Assembly (NCBI GenBank): GCA_029962745.1
Contig: CM057154.1
Span: 1,960,422 to 2,024,421, forward strand
Direction of reading: 5' to 3'
DNA from: Echinometra lucunter
Taxonomy: Eukaryota; Echinodermata; Echinoidea; Camarodonta; Echinometridae
Length of the DNA: 64,000 nucleotides
The notes under the pieces were generated by a model. It saw only the letters and a list, made by a program, of their open reading frames with translations, was not told where the DNA came from and did no database searches. Shown one piece after another: positions 26,601 to 34,419 of this stretch. Both the position numbers and the translations under genes were made by a program. Positions within the stretch are counted from its first letter, which is position 1; each line of letters begins with the position of its first letter.

Positions 26601-27347
26601 CAAGTCCTTCAACTGCACCTTGTTCAACTTGAAAGGTCCAATTGACCTACGTGTACAAGCTCGTCTTCAGCTCTTAGGGAAAACACTTGTACACTGCTTG
26701 AGACACATAAATTTCATATAATTTCATATAAATTCTGCATTTTCTTGGAAATCTTATGACTGTTGTTTGATTCTGCAGTTCTTTAACTTTACATTTGTTA
26801 TATCTCAAAAAAGATTTTGATAATGATTTGACTGCAGGAGGGAGTTGTACTGTAAAATTCTCCAAAGAACCAACACCATAAAACATGTGGTCTACTAGCA
26901 TCATAACTTTTCACAGAAGAGAGGTGCATCTTGTTGATAAAAACTAGTGTTGAAATCTCGATAAAGATAATCAAGAATTCTAAACATGAGAGGTCTGTTT
27001 GAAGAGAAAAATTCAGGTTTCAATAGCCAGTCGTACTGAACATGTAAGAAAAGTAAAAACAGCTTCATATACATAATGTACAAGTCAAGTCTGATTGAGG
27101 TCACCAAGGTGTAGTCTAGATGGTCAAGCTCTTTAAAGTGTTGTGTGGTTTCGTGATGTCTTTGTCTTGTACACTATTAGCAGAGTCCCCACGAAGAACC
27201 CAACCAAAACAAACCACATGAAATATGTAAGTTAATCTGTGATAATACTGAGTGCGTTTAACTTACCACCTCTTGATCTGGGATGGTTTCCTCGTAATCA
27301 AGGATCGCTTTCAGCGTCTTATGGGTAGGATTACTGTGCTCTGGATC
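409..27347 (-). CDS. Lys/Glu/Pro-rich protein with Pro-x-Trp motifs, partial at both ends
   Basis: Ten exons read in order on the minus strand (27267-27347, 14413-15120, 13737-13820, 11088-11241, 9997-10187, 8282-8518, 7711-7886, 5047-5156, 2834-3079, 409-1104). All have AG/GT borders, and phases agree at every junction, giving about 894 codons. The protein is low-complexity: an acidic N-terminal half with poly-Glu, then Pro/Lys/Ser/Thr-rich linkers. Four Pro-x-Trp motifs are visible: PAWLKELKTK, PSWMANSKTKK, PQWKQELMKKKK and PQWKREARERMQKRK. Similar PDWK/PAWK motifs occur in phostensin, taperin and espin, which are actin/PP1-associated scaffolds (family knowledge, from memory). An Arg-rich segment in exon 11088-11241 (SRARL, then RRPMTKRF) loosely resembles capping-protein-interaction motifs of CapZIP/FAM21-type proteins. 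A cytoskeletal scaffold role is inference. No start codon is visible upstream of 27347, and the last exon ends in a donor at 409, so the gene continues past position 1. I do not recognise the orthologue. Confidence 0.72.
1247..1615. mobile_element. Hairpin MITE family A, copy 1
   Basis: Terminal inverted repeats AGGTGCTTTCACACATGATG and its complement, with subterminal inverted GTGGTACCACACTG blocks. It is flanked by TAA on both sides (1244-1246, 1616-1618). About 369 bases with no ORF. A second copy lies at 38524-38875. The TAA/TTA-type target points to the PIF/Harbinger superfamily (inference). Confidence 0.85.
2537..2800. mobile_element. TTAA-flanked MITE, CTCTTTG family
   Basis: Ends are inverted (CTCTTTGTGTGC at left, GCGTCCAAAGAG at right) and directly bordered by TTAA at 2533-2536 and 2801-2804. 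About 264 bases, non-coding. The TTAA target suggests piggyBac-type mobilisation. Confidence 0.65.
2834..3079 (-). CDS. Exon of Pro-x-Trp gene with internal 1-base frameshift
   Basis: The acceptor (cttcttttcag) and donor (gtttgc) fit both neighbouring exons. The incoming phase opens ISKSPVKVQILPKSPSKS, while the outgoing phase 0 requires the frame reading KDIPIPDKSKELKREE through KKLKLSQ. These are different frames. The incoming frame stops at 2904-2906 and the outgoing frame is blocked by a stop at 2930-2932, so one extra base lies between about 2907 and 2932. It may be a sequencing error, an allele or a real lesion. Confidence 0.65.
3080..5046. other. Intron of Pro-x-Trp gene
   Basis: Nothing coding seen. 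AT-rich, with A/C-rich simple sequence at about 3580-3615 and a short vertebrate/echinoderm-type telomeric repeat at about 4768-4791. Confidence 0.65.
4768..4791. repeat. Interstitial telomeric repeat
   Basis: About 3.5 copies of the hexamer GGGTTA in perfect tandem, inside an intron far from any chromosome end. Confidence 0.8.
5047..5156 (-). CDS. Exon of Pro-x-Trp gene, third Pro-x-Trp motif
   Basis: One base, 36 codons, one base. It encodes SSSSTPKQEADSSTPN, then VPQWKQELMKKKKAPAPTPS. Acceptor is gtttatctgcag and donor gtgagt. The first base completes the Pro codon of the exon at 7711, and the last base joins GT of the exon at 3079 to give Ser. Confidence 0.78.
6183..6310. mobile_element. 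Small palindromic element with GGGGGGTGTAACATAAA ends
   Basis: About 128 bases forming a nearly complete hairpin. The left arm begins GGGGGGTGTAACATAAA and the right arm ends TTTATGTTACACCCCCC. Inner arms ATTGATTGTAAGATTGATTG and its complement also pair. No ORF and no clear TSD. Confidence 0.7.
6654..7265 (+). repeat. Tandem duplication (about 165 bases) with a MITE at its junction
   Basis: The stretch 6657-6823 (beginning TCATCCTCCTAGATTCC, ending TTTATCAAACCCT) recurs at 7093-7262 with few differences. The family B MITE occupies exactly the junction. Confidence 0.85.
6824..7092. mobile_element. Hairpin MITE family B, intact copy
   Basis: Long inverted ends of about 95 bases starting CACTATGAACATGGCGGACA on one side and its complement on the other. 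269 bases, non-coding. The second copy at 39196-39876 is interrupted by another transposon, so this one serves as its empty-site reference. Confidence 0.88.
7711..7886 (-). CDS. Exon of Pro-x-Trp gene carrying two Pro-x-Trp motifs
   Basis: 58 codons plus two bases. It opens with PAWLKELKTKPKP and closes with TPSWMANSKTKKLPPIP. Acceptor is ttgttttgttag and donor gtatgt. Two of the gene's four tryptophan motifs sit at the two ends of this one exon, about 45 residues apart. Confidence 0.78.
7887..8281. other. Intron of Pro-x-Trp gene
   Basis: AT-rich intron of 395 bases. I see no repeat, RNA gene or regulatory motif in it. Confidence 0.65.
8282..8518 (-). CDS. Exon of Pro-x-Trp gene, Pro/Thr/Lys-rich linker
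   Basis: 79 codons, phase 0 in and out, with acceptor taaatgccag and donor gtacat. The composition is basic and proline-rich (KTPTSTPNKPFQMSVEG at the start, TPTKEPSQ at the end), typical of an intrinsically disordered linker with proline-directed phosphorylation sites (SP/TP pairs). Confidence 0.75.
8519..9996. other. Intron of Pro-x-Trp gene with a degenerate inverted repeat
   Basis: The segment near 8985-9040 (with CCCAACAGTGTTGGGTAGGT) recurs inverted near 9540-9575 (ACCTACCCAATGCTGTTGGG). This suggests an old element of about 600 bases with decayed ends. Nothing coding seen. Confidence 0.5.
9997..10187 (-). CDS. Exon of Pro-x-Trp gene, acidic then Pro/Gly-rich
   Basis: Two bases plus 63 codons, ending in phase 0 before gtaagtg. 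It encodes PKPQRSSIDEEEEDEEEE, then a Pro/Ala/Lys linker and a Gly-rich end GIGLGPMVLPGLGAALGG. The single base left by the 11088-11241 exon completes its first codon (Gln). Confidence 0.75.
10188..11087. other. Intron of Pro-x-Trp gene
   Basis: Contains the family C hairpin MITE at 10444-10604 and otherwise unremarkable AT-rich sequence. Confidence 0.65.
10444..10604. mobile_element. Hairpin MITE family C, copy 1
   Basis: About 160 bases with inverted ends TGGGTGCCGTTGCATAAAAA and TTTTATGCAACGGCATCCA. The same family occurs at 25043-25202. Non-coding. Confidence 0.85.
11088..11241 (-). CDS. Exon of Pro-x-Trp gene with Arg-rich CPI-like motif
   Basis: 51 codons plus one base, starting GVDPKETLDVEVQ after acceptor ttgtattacag and ending before donor gtaagtc. 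It contains QKSRARLSRVGPLAQRRPM followed by TKRFSGGDED. The SRAR...RRPxTxR pattern resembles capping-protein-interaction segments of CapZIP and FAM21 as I recall them. The resemblance is short and could be chance. Confidence 0.75.
11242..13736. other. Intron of Pro-x-Trp gene
   Basis: Nothing coding. It contains a G-run at 11390-11400, CCC/CCT-rich low complexity near 12480-12535, and an ATT microsatellite at 13170-13217. Confidence 0.6.
13170..13217. repeat. ATT microsatellite
   Basis: About 16 uninterrupted copies of the trinucleotide ATT. Confidence 0.95.
13737..13820 (-). CDS. Exon of Pro-x-Trp gene
   Basis: 28 codons, phase 0 in and out, with acceptor atattccag and donor gtaaga. It encodes a Lys/Ser-rich stretch ending VPDFETFLAEL. 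It joins in frame to the poly-Glu exon upstream and the CPI-like exon downstream. Confidence 0.75.
13821..14412. other. Intron of Pro-x-Trp gene
   Basis: 592 AT-rich bases. I see no repeat or RNA gene. Confidence 0.6.
14413..15120 (-). CDS. Exon of Pro-x-Trp gene, acidic poly-Glu exon
   Basis: 236 codons, phase 0 in and out, beginning DEFVTKIRDTRLLDDYPDD. It is extremely acidic. Two near-pure GAG-codon tracts (plus-strand CTC repeats at about 14583-14625 and 14641-14690) encode runs of 9 and 14 glutamates separated by KDGED. Donor is gtatga and acceptor tatgtttcag. Opposite-strand Ser-rich frames here are shadows of the CTC repeat. Confidence 0.8.
14583..14690. repeat. CTC/GAG trinucleotide repeat inside a coding exon
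   Basis: Two near-perfect (CTC)n blocks separated by about 20 bases. On the minus strand they are GAG glutamate codons of the exon at 14413-15120. A pure-codon tract of this kind is likely to be length-variable. Confidence 0.9.
19315..19545. repeat. Polypyrimidine (TCC/TTC-rich) tract
   Basis: Some 230 bases almost purely C/T on the plus strand, with a (CCT)n core near 19427-19464. The open frames on both strands are by-products of the repeat. Confidence 0.9.
19970..20135. repeat. Polypyrimidine (TTC-rich) tract
   Basis: A second C/T-only stretch of about 165 bases, only 430 bases from the first. The two are separated by ordinary AT-rich sequence. Confidence 0.9.
20905..21310. mobile_element. 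TTAA MITE, CCCATTYGTGACAG family, copy 1
   Basis: About 406 bases, inverted in orientation to the copies at 22189 and 39308. Starts CCCATTTGTGACAG and ends CTGTCACGAATGGG. The right flank is TTAA; the left flank has decayed to CAAA. Non-coding. Confidence 0.85.
22092..22710 (+). repeat. Tandem duplication (about 97-105 bases) with a MITE at its junction
   Basis: The segment starting CTACAGGAG...TATAGCTCAGCTA and ending CATACAATCTACAGTT appears at 22092-22186 and again at 22602-22704. The second copy carries a short ACATGTACATGT insertion. The TTAA MITE lies exactly between them. Confidence 0.88.
22189..22597. mobile_element. TTAA MITE, CCCATTYGTGACAG family, copy 2
   Basis: 409 bases, flanked by TTAA on both sides (22185-22188, 22598-22601), ends CCCATTCATGACAG and CTGTCACGAATGGG. 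TTAA target plus CCC...GGG termini is the piggyBac pattern. Confidence 0.9.
25043..25202. mobile_element. Hairpin MITE family C, copy 2
   Basis: About 160 bases, ends AGGGTGCCGTTGCATAAAAC and TTTTTATGCAACGGCACCC. Followed directly by a short ATT run. Confidence 0.85.
25280..26521. mobile_element. TTAA MITE, AGGCATTGG family, interrupted by a hAT-like insertion
   Basis: The outer element is flanked by TTAA (25276-25279, 26522-26525) with ends AGGCATTTGTTA and AGTTAGCCAATGCCT. Without the insertion and its duplicated target it is about 477 bases, matching the 487-base copy at 43229-43715. Confidence 0.88.
25350..26106. mobile_element. hAT-like non-autonomous element nested in a MITE
   Basis: 757 bases with inverted ends TAATGTTGTAACCCGCA and TGCGGGTTACAACATTA, bordered by a perfect 8-base target duplication GTTATAGT (25342-25349, 26107-26114). 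The paralogous site at about 43302-43309 has a single GTTATAGT. An 8-base TSD is diagnostic of hAT-type elements. The interior has higher GC than its surroundings. A 78-codon frame at 25661-25897 has no recognisable transposase features. Confidence 0.9.
27267..27347 (-). CDS. Exon of Pro-x-Trp gene, most 5' exon seen
   Basis: 27 codons, phase 0 at both ends, encoding DPEHSNPTHK followed by TLKAILDYEETIP. The acceptor is ttttttaccag and the donor gtaagt. A 12.1 kb intron follows before the next exon at 15120. The start codon must lie further upstream, either in the 27348-27821 stretch or inside the assembly gap. Confidence 0.6.
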
Positions 27348-27821
27348 CTGGTAAAAAAATAAAGTGAAAACTCGAAACATTAGAACATATTTTGCATGAT
27401 TGATTTGTATCAAGTTTCCTGTATTATGAAAACCCTTTCTTTGAATATACATATACATTTCTAATCGGTTTATTTTCCTATGCCCCACCCCACTTCCTCT
27501 TCTGCAGCACTTTCCCATCATTCCTACATGTACATGTACATGTATAATCAGTCATTCCCTGAGATGTTGCTGGAAAATGGTTTTTAATCTATGACTTACA
27601 TTTTGAAAATACCAATATAAGTGAAGTGAAATAGAGTTGCTTAGAAGCAAAAGCAAACATAATATATTTTAAAATCTGTGCAGCAAAACATTTTTTCTGA
27701 TCTTTGAGAAATAGTAATTCCCTAAAGCTATAGTGTACCGTACATTGCTTCTTCTGGCTTCATAACAATTTTTTTCAATCCCTTCTGTATCCATACCACT
27801 AATTCAGCAGTTCCCTTTCCA

Positions 27822-28321
27822 NNNNNNNNNNNNNNNNNNNNNNNNNNNNNNNNNNNNNNNNNNNNNNNNNNNNNNNNNNNNNNNNNNNNNNNNNNNNNNN
27901 NNNNNNNNNNNNNNNNNNNNNNNNNNNNNNNNNNNNNNNNNNNNNNNNNNNNNNNNNNNNNNNNNNNNNNNNNNNNNNNNNNNNNNNNNNNNNNNNNNNN
28001 NNNNNNNNNNNNNNNNNNNNNNNNNNNNNNNNNNNNNNNNNNNNNNNNNNNNNNNNNNNNNNNNNNNNNNNNNNNNNNNNNNNNNNNNNNNNNNNNNNNN
28101 NNNNNNNNNNNNNNNNNNNNNNNNNNNNNNNNNNNNNNNNNNNNNNNNNNNNNNNNNNNNNNNNNNNNNNNNNNNNNNNNNNNNNNNNNNNNNNNNNNNN
28201 NNNNNNNNNNNNNNNNNNNNNNNNNNNNNNNNNNNNNNNNNNNNNNNNNNNNNNNNNNNNNNNNNNNNNNNNNNNNNNNNNNNNNNNNNNNNNNNNNNNN
28301 NNNNNNNNNNNNNNNNNNNNN
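27822..28321. other. Assembly gap
   Basis: Exactly 500 N, probably a placeholder of unknown true length. It lies between the most 5' visible exon of the minus-strand gene and the second exon of MED19, so the first exons and the promoters of both are probably missing here. Confidence 0.97.
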
Positions 28322-30183
28322 TACGGGGCAAAGTGGCAAATTAATATTCTCATTTCTCAGTCATATTGAAGATTGGTGCATTGAACATGTCACATTTTGC
28401 ATATTCACAGGGTGCCATAGAACTTGTGGCCGTGGGTTTTGAACTGGGCCAGCATGGCCAGTAAATAGGTGGATTTTTTACATTTGCGCGACAGTTTTGC
28501 ACCAATATTTGTAAATTTCCCAATAAGTACTTCACCTATCTAACTGTTAGTCAAATTTAGTATCAAATTAAAGCTCATAGAAAGGTTACCATGTTTCATA
28601 CAATGATTTGTTTTAATATCTATTTACTTTGTATTAATTAACCTCTGATTAACAAACTATGTGGGGTGGAGGATGATCAGGAGGAGCAAAATCACTAAAT
28701 ATCATTAGATCTAAGACAAGTTATAATGTTCTCGAACAATATTTATTATGGCTTCTTTCAATTAAACAACTCTAGAATAATACTGTCAACTTTGCCTTTA
28801 TTTACAAATCATTAATCCTTGTAATTTTAGGCCTAATTAGTTCTTAGTAATTAACTGAGTTATTAAGGTGGCACATGGGTTTTGGTCTTCATTACCCCTA
28901 ATGTATGTCATTTAAGTTGATTTCTTAATTGTTTTTAAAAGATTATCTCAAGTCTATTGATTTAGTGTGATCTTGGAAAAGCTAATAAAGAAACCACCTG
29001 CTAATTAATCTAATTAACCAAATTAGTGGGAGCAAAGGGATATGTGGAAAAAACCATACCCTGTTACATGACGGACTTACACTGCCATGTGATGAGTTGT
29101 TTGTTTTTAAAACTGTTACCACTGTAACAGTGCTCTTGTATATCTGGGCAAGTATTTAATATTTCATTGTTAGTCAGTTATCAATGACCTTATTACAATA
29201 ATTTGTAGGCAATGAATGTTGTATATAGTACACTGTCCTGTGGGAAATATTTAGACTTGTTGTAAATGGCATCTGCCAGAGGTTCTCACCACAGCTATAA
29301 AGGAAAATGGGTGTAATGACCTGATATTATTTTCATTTGTACTAGATACATGTAATGTGGTAATTCATCATTTGCTTCAATTGAGACATTTTTAATGATA
29401 TGTAAAGATTCATTACTGATTCTTTCAAGTATGTTGAAAATATTGGTGTGTAAAAATGATTCATGAAAAGGCTTGTGCAAAATTATTTAAATTTTATTGA
29501 ACCCCATATATGTATGCAAAGGTCTAACTGAGAAGAATTAAAAAATGCAAGAATTAGAGCTGTAGGGTACATCAAACTTTTTTCTCACTTCATCAAACTT
29601 GCAAAATATTTTGTATGCTTTTTTGTATTTTGGGTTGTATAACTCTTTAGCATTACCCCCTATGCTATTTTTTAGTGCATTTTAGGAGTCCTCAGCTAAT
29701 TTCCTTCAAGAAAATGTATACTTTTATATACTTTAGTAAAAGTGTCTGTAAATATTGGTGTTTGAGTGAAAAGATGCACGATTTCTTTGTGATAACACAT
29801 GTACACAAAACTGGCCCAGTTGAAAACGCATGGCCCTATACGATTGGATGGGCTATGTCACAAAAAATGAATGAATATATGAAAAGAAATTGAAAATGCA
29901 TTTTCAAAAATGACGACAATGGCTTCTTATTCCAAAGTGTGTTTTGGTTAGGCCAAAAATGGGATGCAATTAGCGGATGAGCCGATGAGCTGTCTGCCTA
30001 TATTGAATGAACTGCACATGATGTTGATCGCAAGCCAAAAATTTGCATATTGTGTTATAGTCCTGTTCAGTTTTAAAAATCAACACAAGTCTCTCATTTC
30101 ATTGTGTGAGTGTATTGGGAAGTAGTTTTCCAGCTGGCAGAGATTTACCATATAATGTAAAATGGATATACTTCCCTCATCAG
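28322..30183. other. Probable MED19 intron 1
   Basis: AT-rich sequence with no repeat family or exon that I can recognise. I looked for a MED19 N-terminal exon and did not find one. Confidence 0.5.
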
Positions 30184-30303
30184 GTTCTGAGGTAACTGGC
30201 GAAACCCACATGATCAGCCACTACGGACTGGAACACAGCTACAACAAGTTTTCCACGAAGAAACTCAAAGAACAACTCAGTGCATTCTTGCCACTCCTAC
30301 CAG
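30184..30303 (+). CDS. MED19: MED19 exon, conserved core
   Basis: Acceptor ccctcatcag, donor gttagc. It begins by completing a Gly codon and encodes SEVTGETHMISHYGLEHSY, NKFSTKKLKEQLSAFLPLLP. Confidence 0.92.
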
Positions 30304-33300
30304 GTTAGCCTCCTTGGATTAGATAGGACTTAGATCTTAGTGTTAGATCTCTGGGTTGCTTTGACATGCTTCTAAATATTTAGGGGAAAAGGCATCTTTT
30401 GAACTGTTAGCAATCTCTGCAAGCAATAAGCTTGATTTAGATGGTCTTGTACCTTGTTAATAGCAATACCTGTCTCACAAAGTTTACAAACACATGCACA
30501 GTAAAAAATATTTTTTTTTTAGGAAAGGAACAAGTTGTAATTTCTATTTTGATGTGTTTATCTTTGTAATGATTAAAGAATGTTTCATTATTTAGTTTAG
30601 TCATCATCTTAAGCTTTTGCTTCAGTAGTGTCATGGTAGGTAATATTCAATAGGTACTATGATGATCATTCCTCTTAACCACGCCTCATTTTCTTCAGCT
30701 TTTCCTTGTTTTGAGGGTAAAGATGTCATTGTCAACAACATGCTTTTATTTCAGGGAATATTGACACTGTAAGTTCACAGGATAACAGCAGTCTTCAGTC
30801 TGTGATTGAGAAGCCTCCAATTACTAAGGAGATTACTCCTTTTACTACGGCCATGTTACAAGGATTCAAACTGCACCCAGGATCTGTGAGTATACTGCTG
30901 CATATTGATTAATTCAGATAACTGAATATTGATTAATTCAGATAACTGAATAGGTGTTTGGTACTGCAAAATCGGAAAATAGCATTGAACACAGACATAT
31001 TTAAGCTTTTCGACATGCACTCATCAGAGTAATTCAGATAAAACAAATGAAGAGTTTGAAGTTAAAAACCGATATATCCATTTTTGTCAAATTGAGATAT
31101 TTGCAATTAAAGATCAAGAAAAATACAGAAAATAATAAGATAATTTATGTTTCTTTTGACCATAATATCAACAATATACCTTTATGTCAAATTGAGATAT
31201 TTGCAATTAAAGATCAAGAAAAATACAGAAAATAATAAGATAATTTATGTTTCTTTTGACCATAATATCAACAATATACCTTTATGTGTAATGAGCACTA
31301 TATCATTTGAAAAGTATTATTTTGTACTATATGACAGTGAATGTACGTCAAAGTTTTTTAGATATTTTACAGCAAATAGACCACTCTACCCTATAAAATT
31401 TCATAGAAAAGGTGTCCCACTACATTACTCTCATATCCAGCCATTTCATTTATACGGATGGGCGCCGGTCCCAATGTGGCCGGATAAGCAAGGTTGGACT
31501 GTATTGAGATATTGCAATACATATGTATATCACAGAGTTGTCTGTCAACTGAAGTCTGTATTTGATATTTTTAATTTCTACCACAGATACCTGACCAGTA
31601 TAAACTACTCCATCATCAACCTGCTAAGAAACACAAACACAAGAAACACAAGAGAGATCATCGCATACCAGAACTCAGTGAACCAATGAGTGCAGGTAAA
31701 CAGTGTTGGGAATTCTGGAGGATATTGAAGGGATCCGGTAACTTTGTGGAGGCTTGATTTAATAAATTGTTGAATTTTGATGTCTGTATTGTATAAAGAT
31801 ATTCAGAAGGATAAATAAACAGCCAGGAAGATAAAGGTTTTCAAATAAAAGATGCTATTATCAAGAGAGCTGTCACTGAATTTTGCCATTTGCAAAACTA
31901 ACCTGGGTATGCTTTTGTCTAACACATGGTGTAGTCTATGGGATAAAAAAGGTCTGGCACTTTCGGTCACATATATTTCACATTTTGTGAGGCAAATGAT
32001 GATGATGATTTTGAAGTTCAAGGCTTCAAGTGAAGTTCAAGTGAATTAAGTTTGACATTTGTTTACAGCAAGTTCATTAAAAATAGCCTAGTATTATCTC
32101 ACAGGCTATTGCATGGTTGATATTTGTTACTCCAGCATTCAGTATTTCTTGCAAACAGTGAGTGGAAAAACCAGCTGCTGCAAATTGAATTACATTCACA
32201 TGGACTAGACTCATACATTTTCTTTTCTTGTAAAATTAGAAAGAAGAAAGGGCTGGTGGAATACTCCTTCACTTCCAGATGTGTCAAATGCCCAGCTTGA
32301 GAGAATGAATTGAATCCGATCCTCGGATGGGACATTAAATGGAGGCCCCATGTAGAGGAGATTCACCACCTTTACATGTTAAGAACCCCACTGCATTATT
32401 TGAAGAAGAGTAGGGGAAACCCTGGTGTAGAGGTACACCTACACATCCCACTTAGTCATTTTGGGAGGAGAGACCAGACGGTCACAGCGATTAAGTTTGC
32501 TTTTCCCCTCCTAGGCCCAGGTGATGCCAGATACTTACCGGTAATGATAATAATAAGGATAATCATAAACCGGTGAAAGTGACTGTTAACCTTGGAATTC
32601 TTGCTCATCTACTATATCTTTCATAGGAGCAGAAGCTGGAGGAGACAATGGCCATGAAAAGAAGCATAAGAAAACCAAGAAACATGGAGACCAAGATGGA
32701 GAGAAGAAGAAGAGGGATAAGAAGAAGAAAAAGAAGAAGGTACAGTTGATTTCATTTTCTGTCTTCCTGTCATTCTATGCATAAAGAGAAAATATTTACA
32801 CTCTTTTACCCATTTTTGACATTTGGTTTGGCTCAATAACTTTGGATGCTGAGCCATAAAAATCATTCCAAGTACATGAGTGGAAAGAGAAAAGAATTCT
32901 GTACACCCATTTTAGGTGTGTCAGTATGTGTCATTTGATACAGAATAGTTTTGAAGGAACTGATTGTTTTTCATGTTTGTCAATTAATTCTGTTCACACT
33001 GATATTTTGTTTTGTTAAAATGCTGAATAAATAACAATAATAATAACATGGAAGACTTACGCATATCTTTGAAGGGAAGAAAATAAATCATTTAACAGAA
33101 GCATTTATACAATAACATGGTAAAGAATTTACCTTTTGTTTATGTTGTGAATAAAGACCCTAAAATTCAACCACTTGGTCAAAACCATGAGCAGTGTGTG
33201 CTATTCATTTAAGGGCTTTTCATGGGGTTTATGGTTTATGGTTAGTGTGACATTGTTTTGTTTTATACGTCTATAAAACCCTAATAGATTAAGACACCCT

Positions 33301-33624
33301 CTGTTTCATTTCTTTTCATTCATGAGGAGTGGACAGTATGACCTTCTACCAGTTACTGTACATGTCAATGTTCAATGATCAGGAGATCTTATTTTTAAAA
33401 AGCTGATTTACGTTTTCCGTTTCAAGTGTTTACATTTGATTTAGAATAAGCTTATTGATTATTGTTTGAATCTCTGTCACATTCTCATTTATTCCCATGT
33501 TGAATCCCTTTGCTCCTCTGTGTACACACTTCTCTCATATTTTCTTTGATGACAGGCTCGTCAAGATCCAATGCACCCTGGCATGCCTGCAACACACGAG
33601 GGCAGTGGACCAGGCAGGCCCTAA
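30184..33624 (+). CDS. MED19: Mediator complex subunit 19, lacking exon 1
   Basis: Five exons (30184-30303, 30755-30885, 31587-31695, 32627-32739, 33556-33624) with consistent phases. MED19 belongs to the Mediator head module, which links transcription factors with RNA polymerase II in the nucleus. The first visible exon matches the conserved core (human TGSTNLITHYNLEQAYNKF, here TGETHMISHYGLEHSYNKF). Next come NSSLQSVIEKPPI, then AMLQGFKLHPGSIPDQYKL, then a lysine/histidine-rich basic tail (KKHKHKKHKRDH, and KKKRD followed by eight lysines), and a DPMHPGM end like vertebrate DHPGM. About 180 residues are visible. The N-terminal exon is absent, probably in the gap at 27822-28321, as the first visible exon starts in phase 1. 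Confidence 0.93.
30755..30885 (+). CDS. MED19: MED19 exon, IEKPPI segment
   Basis: Acceptor ttttatttcag, donor gtgagt. Encodes GNIDTVSSQDNSSLQSVIEK, PPITKEITPFTTAMLQGF and KLHPGS. Confidence 0.92.
30886..31586. other. MED19 intron with tandem duplications
   Basis: Contains a short 21-base tandem repeat (about 30905-30950) and a 100-base tandem duplication (31085-31284). No other feature seen. Confidence 0.7.
31085..31287 (+). repeat. 100-base perfect tandem duplication
   Basis: The unit starting TGTCAAATTGAGATATTTGC is repeated with a period of exactly 100 bases, apparently without mismatches, so it is recent. It produces the repeated-protein reading frame seen at 31147-31689, which I reject as coding. 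Confidence 0.9.
31587..31695 (+). CDS. MED19: MED19 exon, basic tail part 1
   Basis: Acceptor ctaccacag, donor gtaaac. Encodes IPDQYKLLHHQPAKKHKHKK then HKRDHRIPELSEPMSA. Confidence 0.9.
31696..32626. other. MED19 intron with SINE-like fragment
   Basis: Holds the SINE-like segment at about 32313-32545. The rest is unremarkable. Confidence 0.6.
32313..32545 (+). repeat. SINE-like interspersed repeat fragment
   Basis: The stretch with CTCGGATGGGACATTAAATG, ACATGTTAAGAACCCCACTG and later AGGCCCAGGTGATGCC resembles a repeat body I recall as common in marine invertebrate genomes. No A/B box is evident in this piece. Confidence 0.5.
32627..32739 (+). CDS. MED19: MED19 exon, polylysine part
   Basis: Acceptor ctttcatag, donor gtacag. 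Encodes GAEAGGDNGHEKKHKKTKK, HGDQDGEKKKRDK and a lysine run. Confidence 0.9.
32740..33555. other. MED19 intron with a decayed TTAA MITE
   Basis: At about 32805-32965 the sequence follows the interior of the CCCATTYGTGACAG MITE family (TTTGGTTTGGCTC..., AAAATCATTCCAAGTACATG) with many differences and without its right end. Confidence 0.6.
32805..32965. mobile_element. Truncated, diverged TTAA MITE (CCCATTYGTGACAG family)
   Basis: Left half only, aligning by eye to the first roughly 160 bases of the copies at 22189 and 39308. Confidence 0.6.
33556..33624 (+). CDS. MED19: MED19 last exon
   Basis: Acceptor tttgatgacag. Encodes ARQDPMHPGMPATHEGSGPG RP then TAA at 33622-33624. The DPMHPGM block corresponds to the vertebrate DHPGM end. 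Confidence 0.9.
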   Translation, partial: ARQDPMHPGMPATHEGSGPGRP

Positions 33625-33900
33625 AAATATTCATAATATATTAGCAGGATGGATGCAACATAACTCAAGCAAAGACTTCTCAACATCATCAGGATTACTC
33701 CTAGTGATTTTCAGATAGATGAGATCAGTATTTTGTGGAAAACCTGACACCTGTCTGTAACTTGGTCCAATCTTCTGGAGTGTGAGACCAGTTTCAAAGT
33801 GACAAATCTTGTGTTCTGCATTCATAATGGATATTAAACAAACTGGATAAGTGACAGTAAGAGGTACCTCAAGTTTACTACACATGTACCTCCCACTTGA

Positions 33901-33906
33901 AATAAA
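33901..33906 (+). terminator. Candidate MED19 polyadenylation signal
   Basis: First canonical AATAAA after the MED19 stop, 277 bases downstream. Cleavage is not shown by sequence alone. Confidence 0.5.
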
Positions 33907-34419
33907 GGATTGCTGAATGGAATCTTCCCGCATGCTTTGCCAGCCCACTTTTAGATCTTTTCAAGCAACTTGGAGGACATGTAATAAACAAGCCGGAATA
34001 TTACATAGGACCCAGGTCACCCTAGTGCAAGATCATGGTGAAGTTATGCACATCAGGATTTATTCCACATCATCTACAAATCTTTCATTGCAGGAAGAAT
34101 AGGCTATTATCCACCGAGTGACTGTTTCAACGGGTCCAGACGGCCCGTCCAGCAGTCAGCCTGACCCTGGATAACACGGTCAGGTAGTCCAGGGTGGGGT
34201 TCTTTGCCCGGTGATGGACGTGTTGTCGTGGGTCGGGCTGTCTAGGATTCGTTTAAACTACTAAAATAGAGTTTCACTCTATCAGGAGCAAGACTTTAAG
34301 AGTCAGTGTGTAAACATGATCTCAAATGTAGTCTGTGGTGTTAATATGGCCCTCACGCTTTCATCACTTAACTAAGCTTTACATTTGTGACTGAGGACTT
34401 AAAGTTTCCATGACCTTAA

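Larger units (their letters stand above)
15121..27266. other. 12.1 kb intron of Pro-x-Trp gene
   Basis: No exon or RNA gene recognised. It holds two polypyrimidine tracts (19315-19540, 19970-20135), a C-run at 18974-18990, three MITE copies with nested insertions (20905-21310, 22189-22597, 25280-26521), a family C MITE (25043-25202), and many ACATGTACATGT palindromes. Confidence 0.65.

Noticed and set aside
31147..31689. 180-codon open frame on the plus strand
   Set aside because: Its repeated N-terminal part is the 100-base tandem duplication, and its end overlaps the MED19 exon at 31587 in another frame. No protein family features.
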